50,429 nucleotides of DNA. It comes from Bacillus sp. AZ43. Lineage in GTDB: Bacteria; Actinomycetota; Actinomycetes; Mycobacteriales; Geodermatophilaceae. Positions within the stretch are counted from its first letter, which is position 1. Every line of letters begins with the position of its first letter. Below the pieces are notes generated by a model. The model made no database searches, was not told the origin of the DNA, and saw only the letters and a list, made by a program, of their open reading frames with translations. The translations under genes and the position numbers were made by a program. Location: assembly GCA_004570425.1 (NCBI GenBank), contig SPQJ01000033.1, positions 1 through 50,429 of the forward strand. The letters run 5' to 3'. Shown piece by piece: positions 25,024 to 32,938 of the stretch.

Positions 25024-25539
25024 GTGCAGACCCCCGGCGAGTTCGTCCGCGAGCAGGTGACGTCGGTCCGCGAGACGGTGGACCGGGTCGCCGGCAGCGT
25101 GGCGGAGTCGGTCGCGGGGGCGGTGGGCGAGAAGCCCGTCGCGGCCGTCAGCTCGCAGGTCGGCGACTTCATCCGCGAGCAGCGGAGCGCCGCCCGGGTG
25201 TCACTGCGCGAGCTGGCCCGCACCGCCGGGGTCAGCAACCCGTACCTGTCCCAGGTGGAGCGGGGGCTCCGCAAGCCGTCAGCGGAGATCCTCGCGTCGA
25301 TCGCCCGGGGCCTGAAGATCTCGGCCGAGACGCTCTACGAGCAGGCCGGGATCCTCGATCGGCGTTCGGGGAACCCGGACACCGTGGCGGCGATCCGGTC
25401 GGACGACTCGCTGTCCGAGCGGCACAAGGCAGTCCTGCTGGAGCTCTACGAGACCTACGTCCGCGAGCACCGGGCCTCTTCCCAGGCCGCCACCCAGAAC
25501 GTCCCACCCGCACCCCGACACCCCAAGGAGTCAGCGTGA
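25024..25539 (+). CDS. XRE-family DNA-binding regulator
   Basis: 171 residues. The N-terminal 45 form an amphipathic Val/Ala/Glu-rich helix, followed by a Cro/CI helix-turn-helix (VSLRELARTAGVSNPYLSQV, KPSAEILASIARGLKI) and a helical tail. It matches Rv0474, which in mycobacteria also precedes hbhA. It starts at GTG 25024, with a leaderless promoter and operator-like palindromes. Its stop overlaps the next start (GTGA), so it is co-translated with the HbhA-like gene. Confidence 0.92.
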   Translation: MQTPGEFVREQVTSVRETVDRVAGSVAESVAGAVGEKPVAAVSSQVGDFIREQRSAARVSLRELARTAGVSNPYLSQVERGLRKPSAEILASIARGLKISAETLYEQAGILDRRSGNPDTVAAIRSDDSLSERHKAVLLELYETYVREHRASSQAATQNVPPAPRHPKESA

Positions 25540-26342
25540 CCCCCACCGAGACCGTGAAGCAGTACGGCGAGACCGTCGCCACCGTCGCCAAGCCCGCCGT
25601 CCTGGCCGCCATCGGCGCCGGTGACCTGGCCGTGGAGCGCGCCAAGAACGTCGTCGCCCAGTTCCGCTCCCGCGCCGAGGCCCTGCCGGGCGAGGCGCAG
25701 GTCCAGGCCGACCTCGCCGTGAAGGAGGCCCGGACCCGGGCCACCGAGGCCGCCGGCACCGCCCGCACCACGGCGCAGCAGCTGGCCGTCGCCGTCCGTC
25801 CCGAGGCGCTGCGCAGCACCGTCGCCGGCCTGGTCGAGACCGCCCGCACCCAGGCGATCGCCACCGTCGAGTCGCTGGCCGCCCACGGCGCCGAGGTCGT
25901 CGAGGAGCTGCGCCAGCAGCCCGGCTTCCGCCGGGTCGTCCGCCGCGCCGAGCGCGCCGTCGACACCGTCGAGGACGCCCTCGAGGACGTGCTCGAGGAC
26001 ACCGCCGAGGCCGTCGTCGAGGCCTCCAACGAGGTGACCTCGGTCGCGCAGAAGACCGCCGCCAAGGCCACCAAGGTCGCGGCGAAGGCCGAGGACAAGG
26101 TCGAGGACGCCGCCGACAAGGCCAAGGCGACCGCCGAGGAGGCCGTCGAGGCCCCGAAGGCGGCCAAGGCGACCACGGGCAAGACCACCACGGTCAAGAC
26201 CGACGCCCCGAAGGCCGCCCCGGCCCGGAAGAGCACCCCGGCCGCCCGCAAGGCGCCGGCGAAGGCGGCCTCGGCCCGCGTCGGCCGCGCCCGCACCGCC
26301 AAGCCGGCCGACCCGACCGCGGTGCCCGCCAAGAAGAACTGA
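25536..26342 (+). CDS. HbhA-like heparin-binding hemagglutinin homologue
   Basis: 268 residues, almost wholly helical. The N-terminal two thirds form a predicted coiled coil (EVVEELRQQPGFRRVVRRAE), and the C-terminal third is rich in Lys, Ala and Pro (KAAKATTGKTTTVKTDAPK), as in mycobacterial HbhA, whose tail binds heparan sulfate. In an environmental actinobacterium a structural, lipid-body or polar-growth role is more likely than host adhesion. GTG 25536 has AAGGAG six bases upstream. A strong terminator follows. Confidence 0.85.
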   Translation: MTPTETVKQYGETVATVAKPAVLAAIGAGDLAVERAKNVVAQFRSRAEALPGEAQVQADLAVKEARTRATEAAGTARTTAQQLAVAVRPEALRSTVAGLVETARTQAIATVESLAAHGAEVVEELRQQPGFRRVVRRAERAVDTVEDALEDVLEDTAEAVVEASNEVTSVAQKTAAKATKVAAKAEDKVEDAADKAKATAEEAVEAPKAAKATTGKTTTVKTDAPKAAPARKSTPAARKAPAKAASARVGRARTAKPADPTAVPAKKN

Positions 26343-26368
26343 CGCCCGTACGGCGTCGGCCCACCGAC

Positions 26369-26405
26369 CAGGGCCCCGGAGCTGCGATCGCGCTCCGGGG
26401 CCCTG
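26369..26405. terminator. Intrinsic-type terminator after the HbhA-like gene
   Basis: A perfect 14-bp stem (CAGGGCCCCGGAGC and complement) closes on a 9-nt loop, 26 bases past the stop codon. Confidence 0.85.
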
Positions 26406-26454
26406 TCGCGTGCCGGGAGCCCGGTTTTCCGCCGGTTCCCGACGCCCGGGCGGG

Positions 26455-26460
26455 TAGGCT
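26455..26460 (+). promoter_or_regulatory. -10 element for leaderless DUF2516 gene
   Basis: TAGGCT lies six bases before ATG 26467. Confidence 0.6.
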
Positions 26461-26466
26461 CGGGCC

Positions 26467-26754
26467 ATGGCGACGATCGACGGGCTCCTGATGCTCGCGC
26501 TGTACGTGGGCGCCCAGGGGCTCACCCTCTGGGCGTTCGTCGACGCCCTGGTCCGTCCGGCGCCGGCGTTCCCCGCGACGGGGAAGCTCACCAAGCCGGC
26601 ATGGGCCGCCATCACCGGCCTCGCGGCGTTGATCATCTTCTGGATGCAGAGCCCGATGTCGCTGCTGGGCCTGCCGGCCGTCATCGCGGCGATCGTCTAC
26701 CTGGTGGACGTGCGGCCGGCCGTGCGCGGGCTGCCGCGCGGCAACAGCTGGTGA
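26467..26754 (+). CDS. DUF2516 membrane protein
   Basis: 95 residues with three helices (near 5-28, 47-63 and 65-82) and a short basic C-terminus. It corresponds to Rv0476, which also follows hbhA. Function unknown. It has its own leaderless promoter after the terminator, so it is not in the hbhA transcript. Confidence 0.85.
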   Translation: MATIDGLLMLALYVGAQGLTLWAFVDALVRPAPAFPATGKLTKPAWAAITGLAALIIFWMQSPMSLLGLPAVIAAIVYLVDVRPAVRGLPRGNSW

Positions 26755-26760
26755 GTGCGC

Positions 26761-26955
26761 TCAGTCCTCGGGGATGAGCAGCCAGAGCACCAGGTAGGCG
26801 ATGAACTGCGGGCCGGGCAGCACGCAGGAGAGCACGAAGGCCAGGCGCAGCCCTCCGCGGGACAGGCCGTAGCGGCGGGCGATACCGGCGCACACACCGC
26901 CGATCACCTTGTGGCGGGAGTCGCGACGCAGGCGGGTGTTCGCGGGCACGGTCAT
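26761..26955 (-). CDS. PspC domain protein
   Basis: 64 residues. A basic N-terminus is followed by the PspC block KVIGGVCAGIARRYGL and a membrane helix pair (LRLAFVLSCVLPGPQFIAYLVLWLLI). PspC-type proteins belong to the envelope-stress phage-shock response. It is a minimal single-domain form. Its -10 (TAGGGT, minus) shares two base pairs with that of the divergent macrodomain gene. Confidence 0.9.
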   Translation of the reverse strand: MTVPANTRLRRDSRHKVIGGVCAGIARRYGLSRGGLRLAFVLSCVLPGPQFIAYLVLWLLIPED

Positions 26956-26962
26956 GCCCCCG

Positions 26963-26972
26963 ACCCTACGGT
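26963..26972. promoter_or_regulatory. Overlapping divergent leaderless -10 elements
   Basis: TACGGT on plus (26967-26972) lies six bases before GTG 26979. TAGGGT on minus (26968 down to 26963) lies seven bases before ATG 26955. The hexamers share the TA at 26967-26968, so the two promoters cannot be open at once. Confidence 0.6.
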
Positions 26973-26978
26973 CGTCCC

Positions 26979-27491
26979 GTGCAGCTGCGGGCGGTACGCG
27001 GAGACATCGTCCGGGCCGACGTCGACGTGATCGTCAACGCCGCCAACCCGGGGCTCCTCGGAGGAGGCGGCGTGGACGGCGCGATCCACGCCGCCGGAGG
27101 ACCGGCGATCCTCGCCGAGTGCCGGCAGATCGTGGCGCGGCTCCCCGGCGGCCGGCTGCCTCGCGGGCAGGCCGTGGCGACGACGGCGGGGCGGCTGCCG
27201 GCCCGCTGGGTGGTGCACACCGCCGGGCCGATCTGGTCGGCGTCCCAGGACCGGTCCGGCGTGCTGCGGTCCAGCTACGCGCAGAGCCTGCGGGTGGCCG
27301 ACGGGCTCGGCGCCCGGACCGTGGCGTTCCCGGCGGTCTCGGCCGGGGTGTACGGCTGGCCGCTGGACGACGCCGCGCGCCAGGCGGTCGCCGGCGTGCG
27401 CTCGGTGCCGGTCGAGCACGTGCAGGAGGTGCGGTTCGTGCTCGTCGGGGACGAGGCGCTGGCCGCGTTCGAGGCGGCGCTGGCCGCCTGA
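26979..27491 (+). CDS. Macrodomain protein (O-acetyl-ADP-ribose deacetylase type)
   Basis: 170 residues forming one macrodomain. It has VDVIVNAANPGLLGGGGVDG, HAAGG and the phosphate loop VAFPAVSAGVYGWP. Members of the MacroD/YmdB group remove ADP-ribose from acidic residues or hydrolyse O-acetyl-ADP-ribose. The catalytic Asn and Asp regions look intact. It starts at GTG 26979, leaderless. It ends two bases before the convergent spermidine-synthase-like stop. Confidence 0.92.
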   Translation: MQLRAVRGDIVRADVDVIVNAANPGLLGGGGVDGAIHAAGGPAILAECRQIVARLPGGRLPRGQAVATTAGRLPARWVVHTAGPIWSASQDRSGVLRSSYAQSLRVADGLGARTVAFPAVSAGVYGWPLDDAARQAVAGVRSVPVEHVQEVRFVLVGDEALAAFEAALAA

Positions 27492-27492
27492 T

Positions 27493-28332
27493 TCACCGCC
27501 CGAAGACGCCCGCCGGCGGCTCGGGGGAGTCGACGGCGTCGGCGTCGTGGACGACCGGGGCCCGGCCGACGAACCGGTCGAGGTCGGCTCCGTGCACGAC
27601 GCGCGAGGGCATCGGGTCGCGGGCGCAGCGGCGCACGTAGTCGTCGATGGGCAGCCCGGCGTCGGAGGCGACGGCGACCAGGTTGCCGAAGCGCCGGCCG
27701 CGCATCGTGCCGGGCTCGGCCAGGAGGCAGACGTGCCCGAAGACCGAGCGCAACGTGGCGACCTGCCGGCGGGCGAAGGCCAGCGGCGGGCCGTCGGCGA
27801 CGTTGGCGGCGTAGACGCCGCCGGGGCGCAGGACGCGGGCGGCCTCGGCGGCGAACTCGGCGCTGGTGAGGTGTGCCGGGGTCCGGGCGCCCGCGAAGAC
27901 GTCGCAGAGGACGACGTCGGCGCTGCGGTCGTGCAGGGCGGCCAGCCCCACGCGCGCGTCGTCGGCCCGGACGCGGACGCGCGCGCCCCGGGGCAGCGGC
28001 AGGTGCTCCCGGACCAGGTCGGTGAGCGGCTGGTCGATCTCGACCACGCGCTGGCGCGAGCCCGGGCGGGTGACGGCGACGTAGCGGGGGAGGGTGAGCG
28101 CCCCGCCCCCGAGGTGGGCGACGTCGAGCGGGGCGCCCGGCTCGGCGGCGAGGTCGAGCACGTGACCCATCCGGCGGACGTACTCGAACTCCAGGTGCAC
28201 GGGGTCGTCGAGGTCGACGTGCGACTGCGGGGTGTCGTTGAGCATCAGCACCCACGAGCCGTCCCGGTCGGCGTCGGCGAGCAGCTCGGCGGTCCCCCCG
28301 GCCACCGGCGTGGGGCCGGGCGGCAGCCTCAC
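27493..28332 (-). CDS. Spermidine synthase-like methyltransferase-fold protein
   Basis: 279 residues, Rossmann fold of the spermidine-synthase group. Landmarks are DVAHLGGGALTLPRYV, the acidic loop VVEIDQ, and DVVLCDVFAG. Actinobacterial homologues annotated 'fused MFS/spermidine synthase' or 'spermidine synthase' rarely have shown polyamine activity, so the substrate is open. GTG 28332 overlaps the stop of the upstream methyltransferase (GTGA). Confidence 0.82.
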   Translation of the reverse strand: MRLPPGPTPVAGGTAELLADADRDGSWVLMLNDTPQSHVDLDDPVHLEFEYVRRMGHVLDLAAEPGAPLDVAHLGGGALTLPRYVAVTRPGSRQRVVEIDQPLTDLVREHLPLPRGARVRVRADDARVGLAALHDRSADVVLCDVFAGARTPAHLTSAEFAAEAARVLRPGGVYAANVADGPPLAFARRQVATLRSVFGHVCLLAEPGTMRGRRFGNLVAVASDAGLPIDDYVRRCARDPMPSRVVHGADLDRFVGRAPVVHDADAVDSPEPPAGVFGR

Positions 28333-29192
28333 GACGGCGCCACCGCCGACCAGCGCACCGTGACCTCGCCGTGCCGCCACCGCCGCGTCGAGCCGACCAG
28401 CGGCCACCCCTGCGCGGCCAGCGCCTCGACGGCCCCCACCCACCGCTGGCGCGGGCCGAACGCCGACAGCCCTGCCGCCGCCGCCCAGGCGGCGTCGAAG
28501 GCGCGCAGGAACTCGTGCACCGGCCGGCCCGGCACGTTGTGGTGGATGAGGGCCTTGGGCAGGCGCTCCGCCAGGTCCGACGGCGTCCCGATGTCCGCGA
28601 CGCGGGTCGACAGCGTCAGCGTCAGCGGCCCGTCGGCGTCCAGGGCGACCCAGGCGGAGCGGCGCCCCCACTCGTCGCAGGTGCCCTCGACGAGCAGACC
28701 GCCGGGGGCGAGCGCGCCGCGCATGGTCTCCCAGGCGCGGGCGGCGGACGCCTCGTCGTACTGCCGGAGCACGTTGAACGCCCGGACGAGCACCGGTTGC
28801 AGCCCGGCCAGCTCGAACCCGCCGACCCGGAAGTCGACCCGCGGGGGATCGCGGTCCGCCTCCACGGCGGCGACGCGGGCCGGGTCGATCTCCAGCCCGA
28901 CCACCTCCAGCCCGGCCACCTCCGGGCCGAGCCTCTCGACCAGCTCCAGCGTCGTCACCGCGGACGAGCCGTACCCGAGGTCGACGACGAGGGGGCGGGC
29001 CGAGTCGCGCAGGCGCGGCACCTGGGTGGCGAGGATCCAGCGGTCGACGCGGCGCAGCCGGTTGGCGTTGGTCGTGCCGCGGGTCGGCAGGCCGAGCGCG
29101 CGGGCACGGCCGGCGGCCAGCCGGGGGGCCTTGCGCTGCGGCTGCGGCGACAGCGAGGCCCGCTGCTTGTGGTCCCCTCCCGCCTCGCTCAC
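28329..29192 (-). CDS. Class I SAM-dependent methyltransferase
   Basis: 287 residues. The SAM-binding motif I is VVDLGYGSSAVTTLELV, with the acidic end VVGLEIDPARV. An N-terminal basic linker (KQRASLSPQPQRKAPRLAAG) precedes it. Its substrate is not evident. It is divergent from murB, with a -10-like TAGCCT eight bases before its GTG start, and coupled by overlap to the spermidine-synthase-like gene. Two methyltransferase-fold genes in tandem suggest a two-step modification. Confidence 0.85.
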   Translation of the reverse strand: MSEAGGDHKQRASLSPQPQRKAPRLAAGRARALGLPTRGTTNANRLRRVDRWILATQVPRLRDSARPLVVDLGYGSSAVTTLELVERLGPEVAGLEVVGLEIDPARVAAVEADRDPPRVDFRVGGFELAGLQPVLVRAFNVLRQYDEASAARAWETMRGALAPGGLLVEGTCDEWGRRSAWVALDADGPLTLTLSTRVADIGTPSDLAERLPKALIHHNVPGRPVHEFLRAFDAAWAAAAGLSAFGPRQRWVGAVEALAAQGWPLVGSTRRWRHGEVTVRWSAVAPS

Positions 29193-29200
29193 ATGTCCGG

Positions 29201-29220
29201 AGGCTAGTCGCGGTTAGCGT
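29201..29220. promoter_or_regulatory. Divergent -10 elements for murB and the methyltransferase
   Basis: TAGCGT on plus (29215-29220) lies six bases before GTG 29227. TAGCCT on minus (29206 down to 29201) lies eight bases before GTG 29192. Their transcripts start about 34 bp apart. Confidence 0.5.
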
Positions 29221-29226
29221 GGGGCC

Positions 29227-30234
29227 GTGCACGTGCGATCAGACGTCCGGCTCGCGGACCTCACCACCCTGGCGGTCGGCGGGCCGATCGACCGCCTCGT
29301 CGAGGTCGCCGACGCCGCCGAGCTGGTCGCCGCGGTGCGCGACGCCGACGAGTCCGGCCGTCCGCTGCTGGTGCTGGGCGGCGGCTCCAACGTCGTGGCC
29401 CCCGACGAGGGGTGGCCCGGCGACGTCGTCCTCGTCCGGAGCCGGGGCGTCGAGCGCCGGGGCGACGAGATCACCGTGCAGGCGGGCCACGACTGGGACG
29501 CGCTGGTGGCCTACACCGTCGAGAACGGCCTGGCGGGCATGGAGGCGCTCTCGGGCATCCCGGGCTCCACCGGCGCGACGCCGGTGCAGAACGTCGGCGC
29601 CTACGGCCAGGAGGTCGCGCAGACCATCACCGCCGTCCGGGTGTACGACCGCGCCGAGAAGGGCGAGCGCACGCTGTCCCCGGCCGAGTGCGGGTTCGCC
29701 TACCGCGACAGCCGGCTCAAGCGCGAGCCCGGCCGGTTCGTCGTCCTCGAGGTGACCTTCGCGCTGCACCCGGGGGAGCGGTCGCGGCCGGTGGGCTACG
29801 CCGAGCTCGCCCGTGCGCTCGGCGTGGAGATCGGCGGGACCGCTCCGCTGGCCGACGTCCGGGAGGCGGTCCTGCGGCTGCGGCGGGGCAAGGGCATGGT
29901 GCTCGACCCGGCCGACCCCGACAGCCGCAGCGCCGGCAGCTTCTTCACCAACCCGATCGTGCCCGCGGAGCGCGCGGTCGAGGGGTGCCCGAGCTGGCCG
30001 GCCGGCGAGGGCGAGGTGAAGCTCAGCGCGGCCTGGCTCGTGCAGCACGCCGGCTTCGGCCGCGGCACGCGGGAGGGGAACGTCGGGACGTCGTCCCGGC
30101 ACAGCCTGGCCCTCACGACGGAGGACGGCGCCACCGCGGCGGAGCTGCTGGCGTTCGCCGAGCGCATCGTGGCGACGGTGCGGGAGACGTTCGGCGTCAC
30201 CCTCGTCCCCGAGCCCACGGCCGTCCGGCCGTAG
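29227..30234 (+). CDS. murB: UDP-N-acetylenolpyruvoylglucosamine reductase MurB
   Basis: 335 residues. MurB uses FAD and NADPH to reduce the enolpyruvyl ether to UDP-MurNAc in peptidoglycan precursor synthesis. It shows the FAD domain LLVLGGGSNVVAPDEG, GMEALSGIPGSTGATPVQNVG, and the catalytic-Ser region SAGSFFTNP with the C-terminal EGNVGTSSRHSLAL. Leaderless GTG 29227. It is convergent with the SDR gene, with a one-base gap. The murB, SDR, mshA order matches mycobacteria (Rv0482-Rv0486). Confidence 0.97.
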   Translation: MHVRSDVRLADLTTLAVGGPIDRLVEVADAAELVAAVRDADESGRPLLVLGGGSNVVAPDEGWPGDVVLVRSRGVERRGDEITVQAGHDWDALVAYTVENGLAGMEALSGIPGSTGATPVQNVGAYGQEVAQTITAVRVYDRAEKGERTLSPAECGFAYRDSRLKREPGRFVVLEVTFALHPGERSRPVGYAELARALGVEIGGTAPLADVREAVLRLRRGKGMVLDPADPDSRSAGSFFTNPIVPAERAVEGCPSWPAGEGEVKLSAAWLVQHAGFGRGTREGNVGTSSRHSLALTTEDGATAAELLAFAERIVATVRETFGVTLVPEPTAVRP

Positions 30235-30235
30235 G

Positions 30236-31018
30236 TCAGCCGTCCCGGGCGACCTTCCACTGGGCGGCCTGGGCCAGCGGGCGGACGACCATGAGATCGA
30301 TGTTCACGTGGTGGGGGCGGGTGACCGCCCACGCGATGCAGTCGGCCACGTCCTCGGCGACCAGCGGCTCGCGCACGCCCCGGTAGACGGCGTCGGCCTC
30401 GTCGGCCGAGCCGAGCCGGTTGAGCGAGAACTCCTCGGTGCGCACCATCCCCGGCGCGATCTCCATGACCCGCACCGGCTCCCCGTTGAGCTCCAGCCGC
30501 AGGGTCTCGGCGAGCGTGTGCACCCCGTGCTTGGCCGCGGTGTACGACGCCCCGCCCTCGTAGCTGATCAGCCCCGCGGTCGAGCTGACGAACAGCACGT
30601 CGCCGGTGCCCGAGGCACGCAGCGCCGGCAGCAGGGCCTTGGTGAGCCGCACGGTGCCGAGCACGTTCACGTCGTAGGTCCGCGCCCACGAGTCGAGGTC
30701 GGCGTCGGCCACCGGGTTGGCGTCGAACGCCCCACCGGCGTTGTTCACGAGGACGTCGACCCGGGGCACCTCGGCCGCGAAGGAGTCCACCGACGCCTGG
30801 TCGGTGACGTCGAGCGGAAGTGCCCGCGCACCGATCGACCCCGCCAGGGTGGTGAGCCGGTCCAGGCGGCGGGCGCCGAGGACGACGTCGAACCCGTCGG
30901 CGGCCAGGCGCGCGGCCGTGGCGGCGCCGATCCCGCTCGACGCCCCCGTGACGACGGCGGTGCGGCCGGCGTCGGGGAGGCGGGACTCGGGGGAGTGAGA
31001 AGCGTCGCTACCGGGCAT
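30236..31018 (-). CDS. Short-chain dehydrogenase/reductase (SDR)
   Basis: 260 residues of classical SDR type. Cofactor loop [12 protein letters not shown] at the mid-strand, and the YTAAKHG motif with the active-site Tyr and Lys. The Arg-rich GARRLDRL after strand two favours NADP(H). Substrate unknown. ATG 31018 is seven bases downstream of CAGGAT (minus), implying a leaderless transcript. It is divergent from mshA. Confidence 0.93.
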   Translation of the reverse strand: MPGSDASHSPESRLPDAGRTAVVTGASSGIGAATAARLAADGFDVVLGARRLDRLTTLAGSIGARALPLDVTDQASVDSFAAEVPRVDVLVNNAGGAFDANPVADADLDSWARTYDVNVLGTVRLTKALLPALRASGTGDVLFVSSTAGLISYEGGASYTAAKHGVHTLAETLRLELNGEPVRVMEIAPGMVRTEEFSLNRLGSADEADAVYRGVREPLVAEDVADCIAWAVTRPHHVNIDLMVVRPLAQAAQWKVARDG

Positions 31019-31023
31019 GCACC

Positions 31024-31048
31024 CCATCCTGACGCTGTTGCAGGATGG
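31024..31048. promoter_or_regulatory. Symmetric inverted repeat at the SDR/mshA divergent promoter
   Basis: CCATCCTG and CAGGATGG form a perfect 8-bp inverted repeat around a 9-bp centre. Each arm contains CAGGAT, a -10-like hexamer, one for each direction. On minus it lies seven bases before the SDR ATG. The symmetry could also be an operator. Confidence 0.5.
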
Positions 31049-31106
31049 ACAGCCGACAGGGGCCCCCGGGGCCCGGACCAGCGACGACCGAGCGGGAGGA
31101 ACTGCC

Positions 31107-32432
31107 GTGCCCGCTCGCCGCTTCCCCGGCACCGGCACGCCCCGCCGGGTGGCGACGCTGTCGGTGCACACCAGCCCGCTCGACCAGCCCGGCGCCGGCG
31201 ACGCCGGCGGCATGAACGTCTACATCGTCGAGGTCTCCCGCCGGCTGGCCGCCCGCGGCATCGCCGTCGACGTCTTCACCCGTGCCACCTCCAGCGACCT
31301 GCCGCCCGTCGTCGAGATGAGTCCCGGCGTGACGGTGCGCCACGTGAGCGCCGGCCCGTTCGAGGGCCTGGGCAAGGAGGAGCTCCCCGCCCAGCTCTGC
31401 GCGTTCACCGCCGCCGTGCTCCGCGAGGAGGCGCAGCACGAGCCGGGCTTCTACGACGTCGTCCACTCGCACTACTGGCTGTCGGGCCAGGTCGGCTGGC
31501 TGGCCCGCGACCGGTGGAGCGTGCCGCTGGTCCACACCGCGCACACCCTCGCCAAGGTCAAGAACGAGGCTCTCGCGGCGGGTGACCGTCCCGAGCCGCG
31601 CGCCCGCGTGATCGGCGAGGAGCAGGTGGTCGCCGTGGCCGACCGGCTGATCGCCAACACCCAGGAGGAGGGTCGCCAGCTGGTCCGCCTCTACGGCGCC
31701 GACCCGGCCCGCACGCTCGTCGTCCCGCCGGGCGTCGACCTCGACCGGTTCGCCCCTGGCGACCGGGTGGCCGCCCGGCGCGCCGTCGGCGCCCCCGACG
31801 ACGCGGTCGTGCTGCTCTTCGTGGGCCGGATCCAGCCGCTCAAGGCGCCCGACGTCCTGCTGGGCGCCGCCGCGCACCTGCTGCGGGACGACCCCGGCCT
31901 CCGCAGCCGGCTGCGCGTGCATGTCGTCGGCGCGCCCAGCGGATCGGGTCTCGACGCCCCGGAGCAGCTGCAGAAGCTGGCCGGCGACCTCGGCATCGCC
32001 GACCTCGTCACGTTCTTCCCGCCGCAGCCGCCCGAGCGCCTGGCCGAGCACTACCGCGCCGCCGACGTCACCGTCGTCCCGAGCCACAACGAGTCCTTCG
32101 GCCTGGTCGCCCTGGAGGCGCAGGCCTGCGGGACCCCGGTCGTCGCCGCCGCCGTCGGCGGTCTGCGCACCGCCGTCCGGGACGGCGTCTCCGGCGTCCT
32201 CGTCGCGGGCCACGACCCACGCGACTACGCCACCGCCGTGCGCTCGGCCCTGGCCCGGCGCGAGCTGCTGTCGGCCGGTGCCCGCCGTCACGCCGGGCTG
32301 TTCTCCTGGGACCGCACCGTCGACGCGCTCGTCGCGGCCTACACCTCCGCCGCGCGGGAGTGGCCCCGCCAGGTGCGGCCCCGCACCGGCGGGCCGCTCC
32401 GCGTCCTCCCCGGCGTGCAGGTGGCCCGGTGA
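31107..32432 (+). CDS. mshA: D-inositol-3-phosphate glycosyltransferase MshA
   Basis: 441 residues, GT-B fold. MshA joins UDP-GlcNAc to inositol-3-phosphate in the first committed step of mycothiol synthesis. Landmarks are the N-terminal [32 protein letters not shown] and [11 protein letters not shown], and the C-terminal nucleotide block [23 protein letters not shown] 31107 has GGAGG seven bases upstream. YbjN follows with a 4-nt overlap. mshD is at 6 kb in the same window. Confidence 0.97.
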   Translation: MPARRFPGTGTPRRVATLSVHTSPLDQPGAGDAGGMNVYIVEVSRRLAARGIAVDVFTRATSSDLPPVVEMSPGVTVRHVSAGPFEGLGKEELPAQLCAFTAAVLREEAQHEPGFYDVVHSHYWLSGQVGWLARDRWSVPLVHTAHTLAKVKNEALAAGDRPEPRARVIGEEQVVAVADRLIANTQEEGRQLVRLYGADPARTLVVPPGVDLDRFAPGDRVAARRAVGAPDDAVVLLFVGRIQPLKAPDVLLGAAAHLLRDDPGLRSRLRVHVVGAPSGSGLDAPEQLQKLAGDLGIADLVTFFPPQPPERLAEHYRAADVTVVPSHNESFGLVALEAQACGTPVVAAAVGGLRTAVRDGVSGVLVAGHDPRDYATAVRSALARRELLSAGARRHAGLFSWDRTVDALVAAYTSAAREWPRQVRPRTGGPLRVLPGVQVAR

Positions 32433-32938
32433 CCGCCCGCAGCGTCGCGGAGCTCGACGCCGTCATCGAGCAGACCCTGCGCGACGGCGAGCTGGTCCAC
32501 GACCACCCCGCGCCCGGCAGGTGGCTGGTCGACCTCCCCGGCACCAAGAAGCTCAAGACCGTCTGCGGCCTGATCGTCGGCGAGCACGCCCTGCGGGTGG
32601 AGGCCTTCGTCTGCCGCCAGCCCGACGAGAACCGCGAGCAGCTGTGGACCTTCCTGCTGCAGCACAACGCGCGGATGTACGGGGTCGCCTACTCCATCGA
32701 CGCGGTCGGCGACGTCTACCTCACCGGGCGGCTGCCGCACGCCGCCGTCACCCCGGAGGAGCTCGACCGCATCCTCGGCGCGGTCCTCAGCTACGCCGAC
32801 GACCACTTCAACGCGATGCTCGAGATCGGCTTCGGCACCTCGATCCGCCGCGAGTGGGACTGGCGGGTCAAGCGCGGTGAGTCGCTGCGCAACCTGGAGG
32901 CGTTCGCCGCGTTCGCGGACCCCACGCGCCGGCCTTGA
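32429..32938 (+). CDS. YbjN domain protein
   Basis: 169 residues of the YbjN/T3SS-chaperone-like fold (Rv0487 relative). Landmarks are [37 protein letters not shown], and the C-terminal [16 protein letters not shown]. Such proteins are thought to act as small chaperone-like regulators. GTG 32429 overlaps the mshA stop (GTGA), a conserved pairing in actinobacteria. Its stop overlaps the TTG of the MFS gene. Confidence 0.92.
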   Translation: MTARSVAELDAVIEQTLRDGELVHDHPAPGRWLVDLPGTKKLKTVCGLIVGEHALRVEAFVCRQPDENREQLWTFLLQHNARMYGVAYSIDAVGDVYLTGRLPHAAVTPEELDRILGAVLSYADDHFNAMLEIGFGTSIRREWDWRVKRGESLRNLEAFAAFADPTRRP

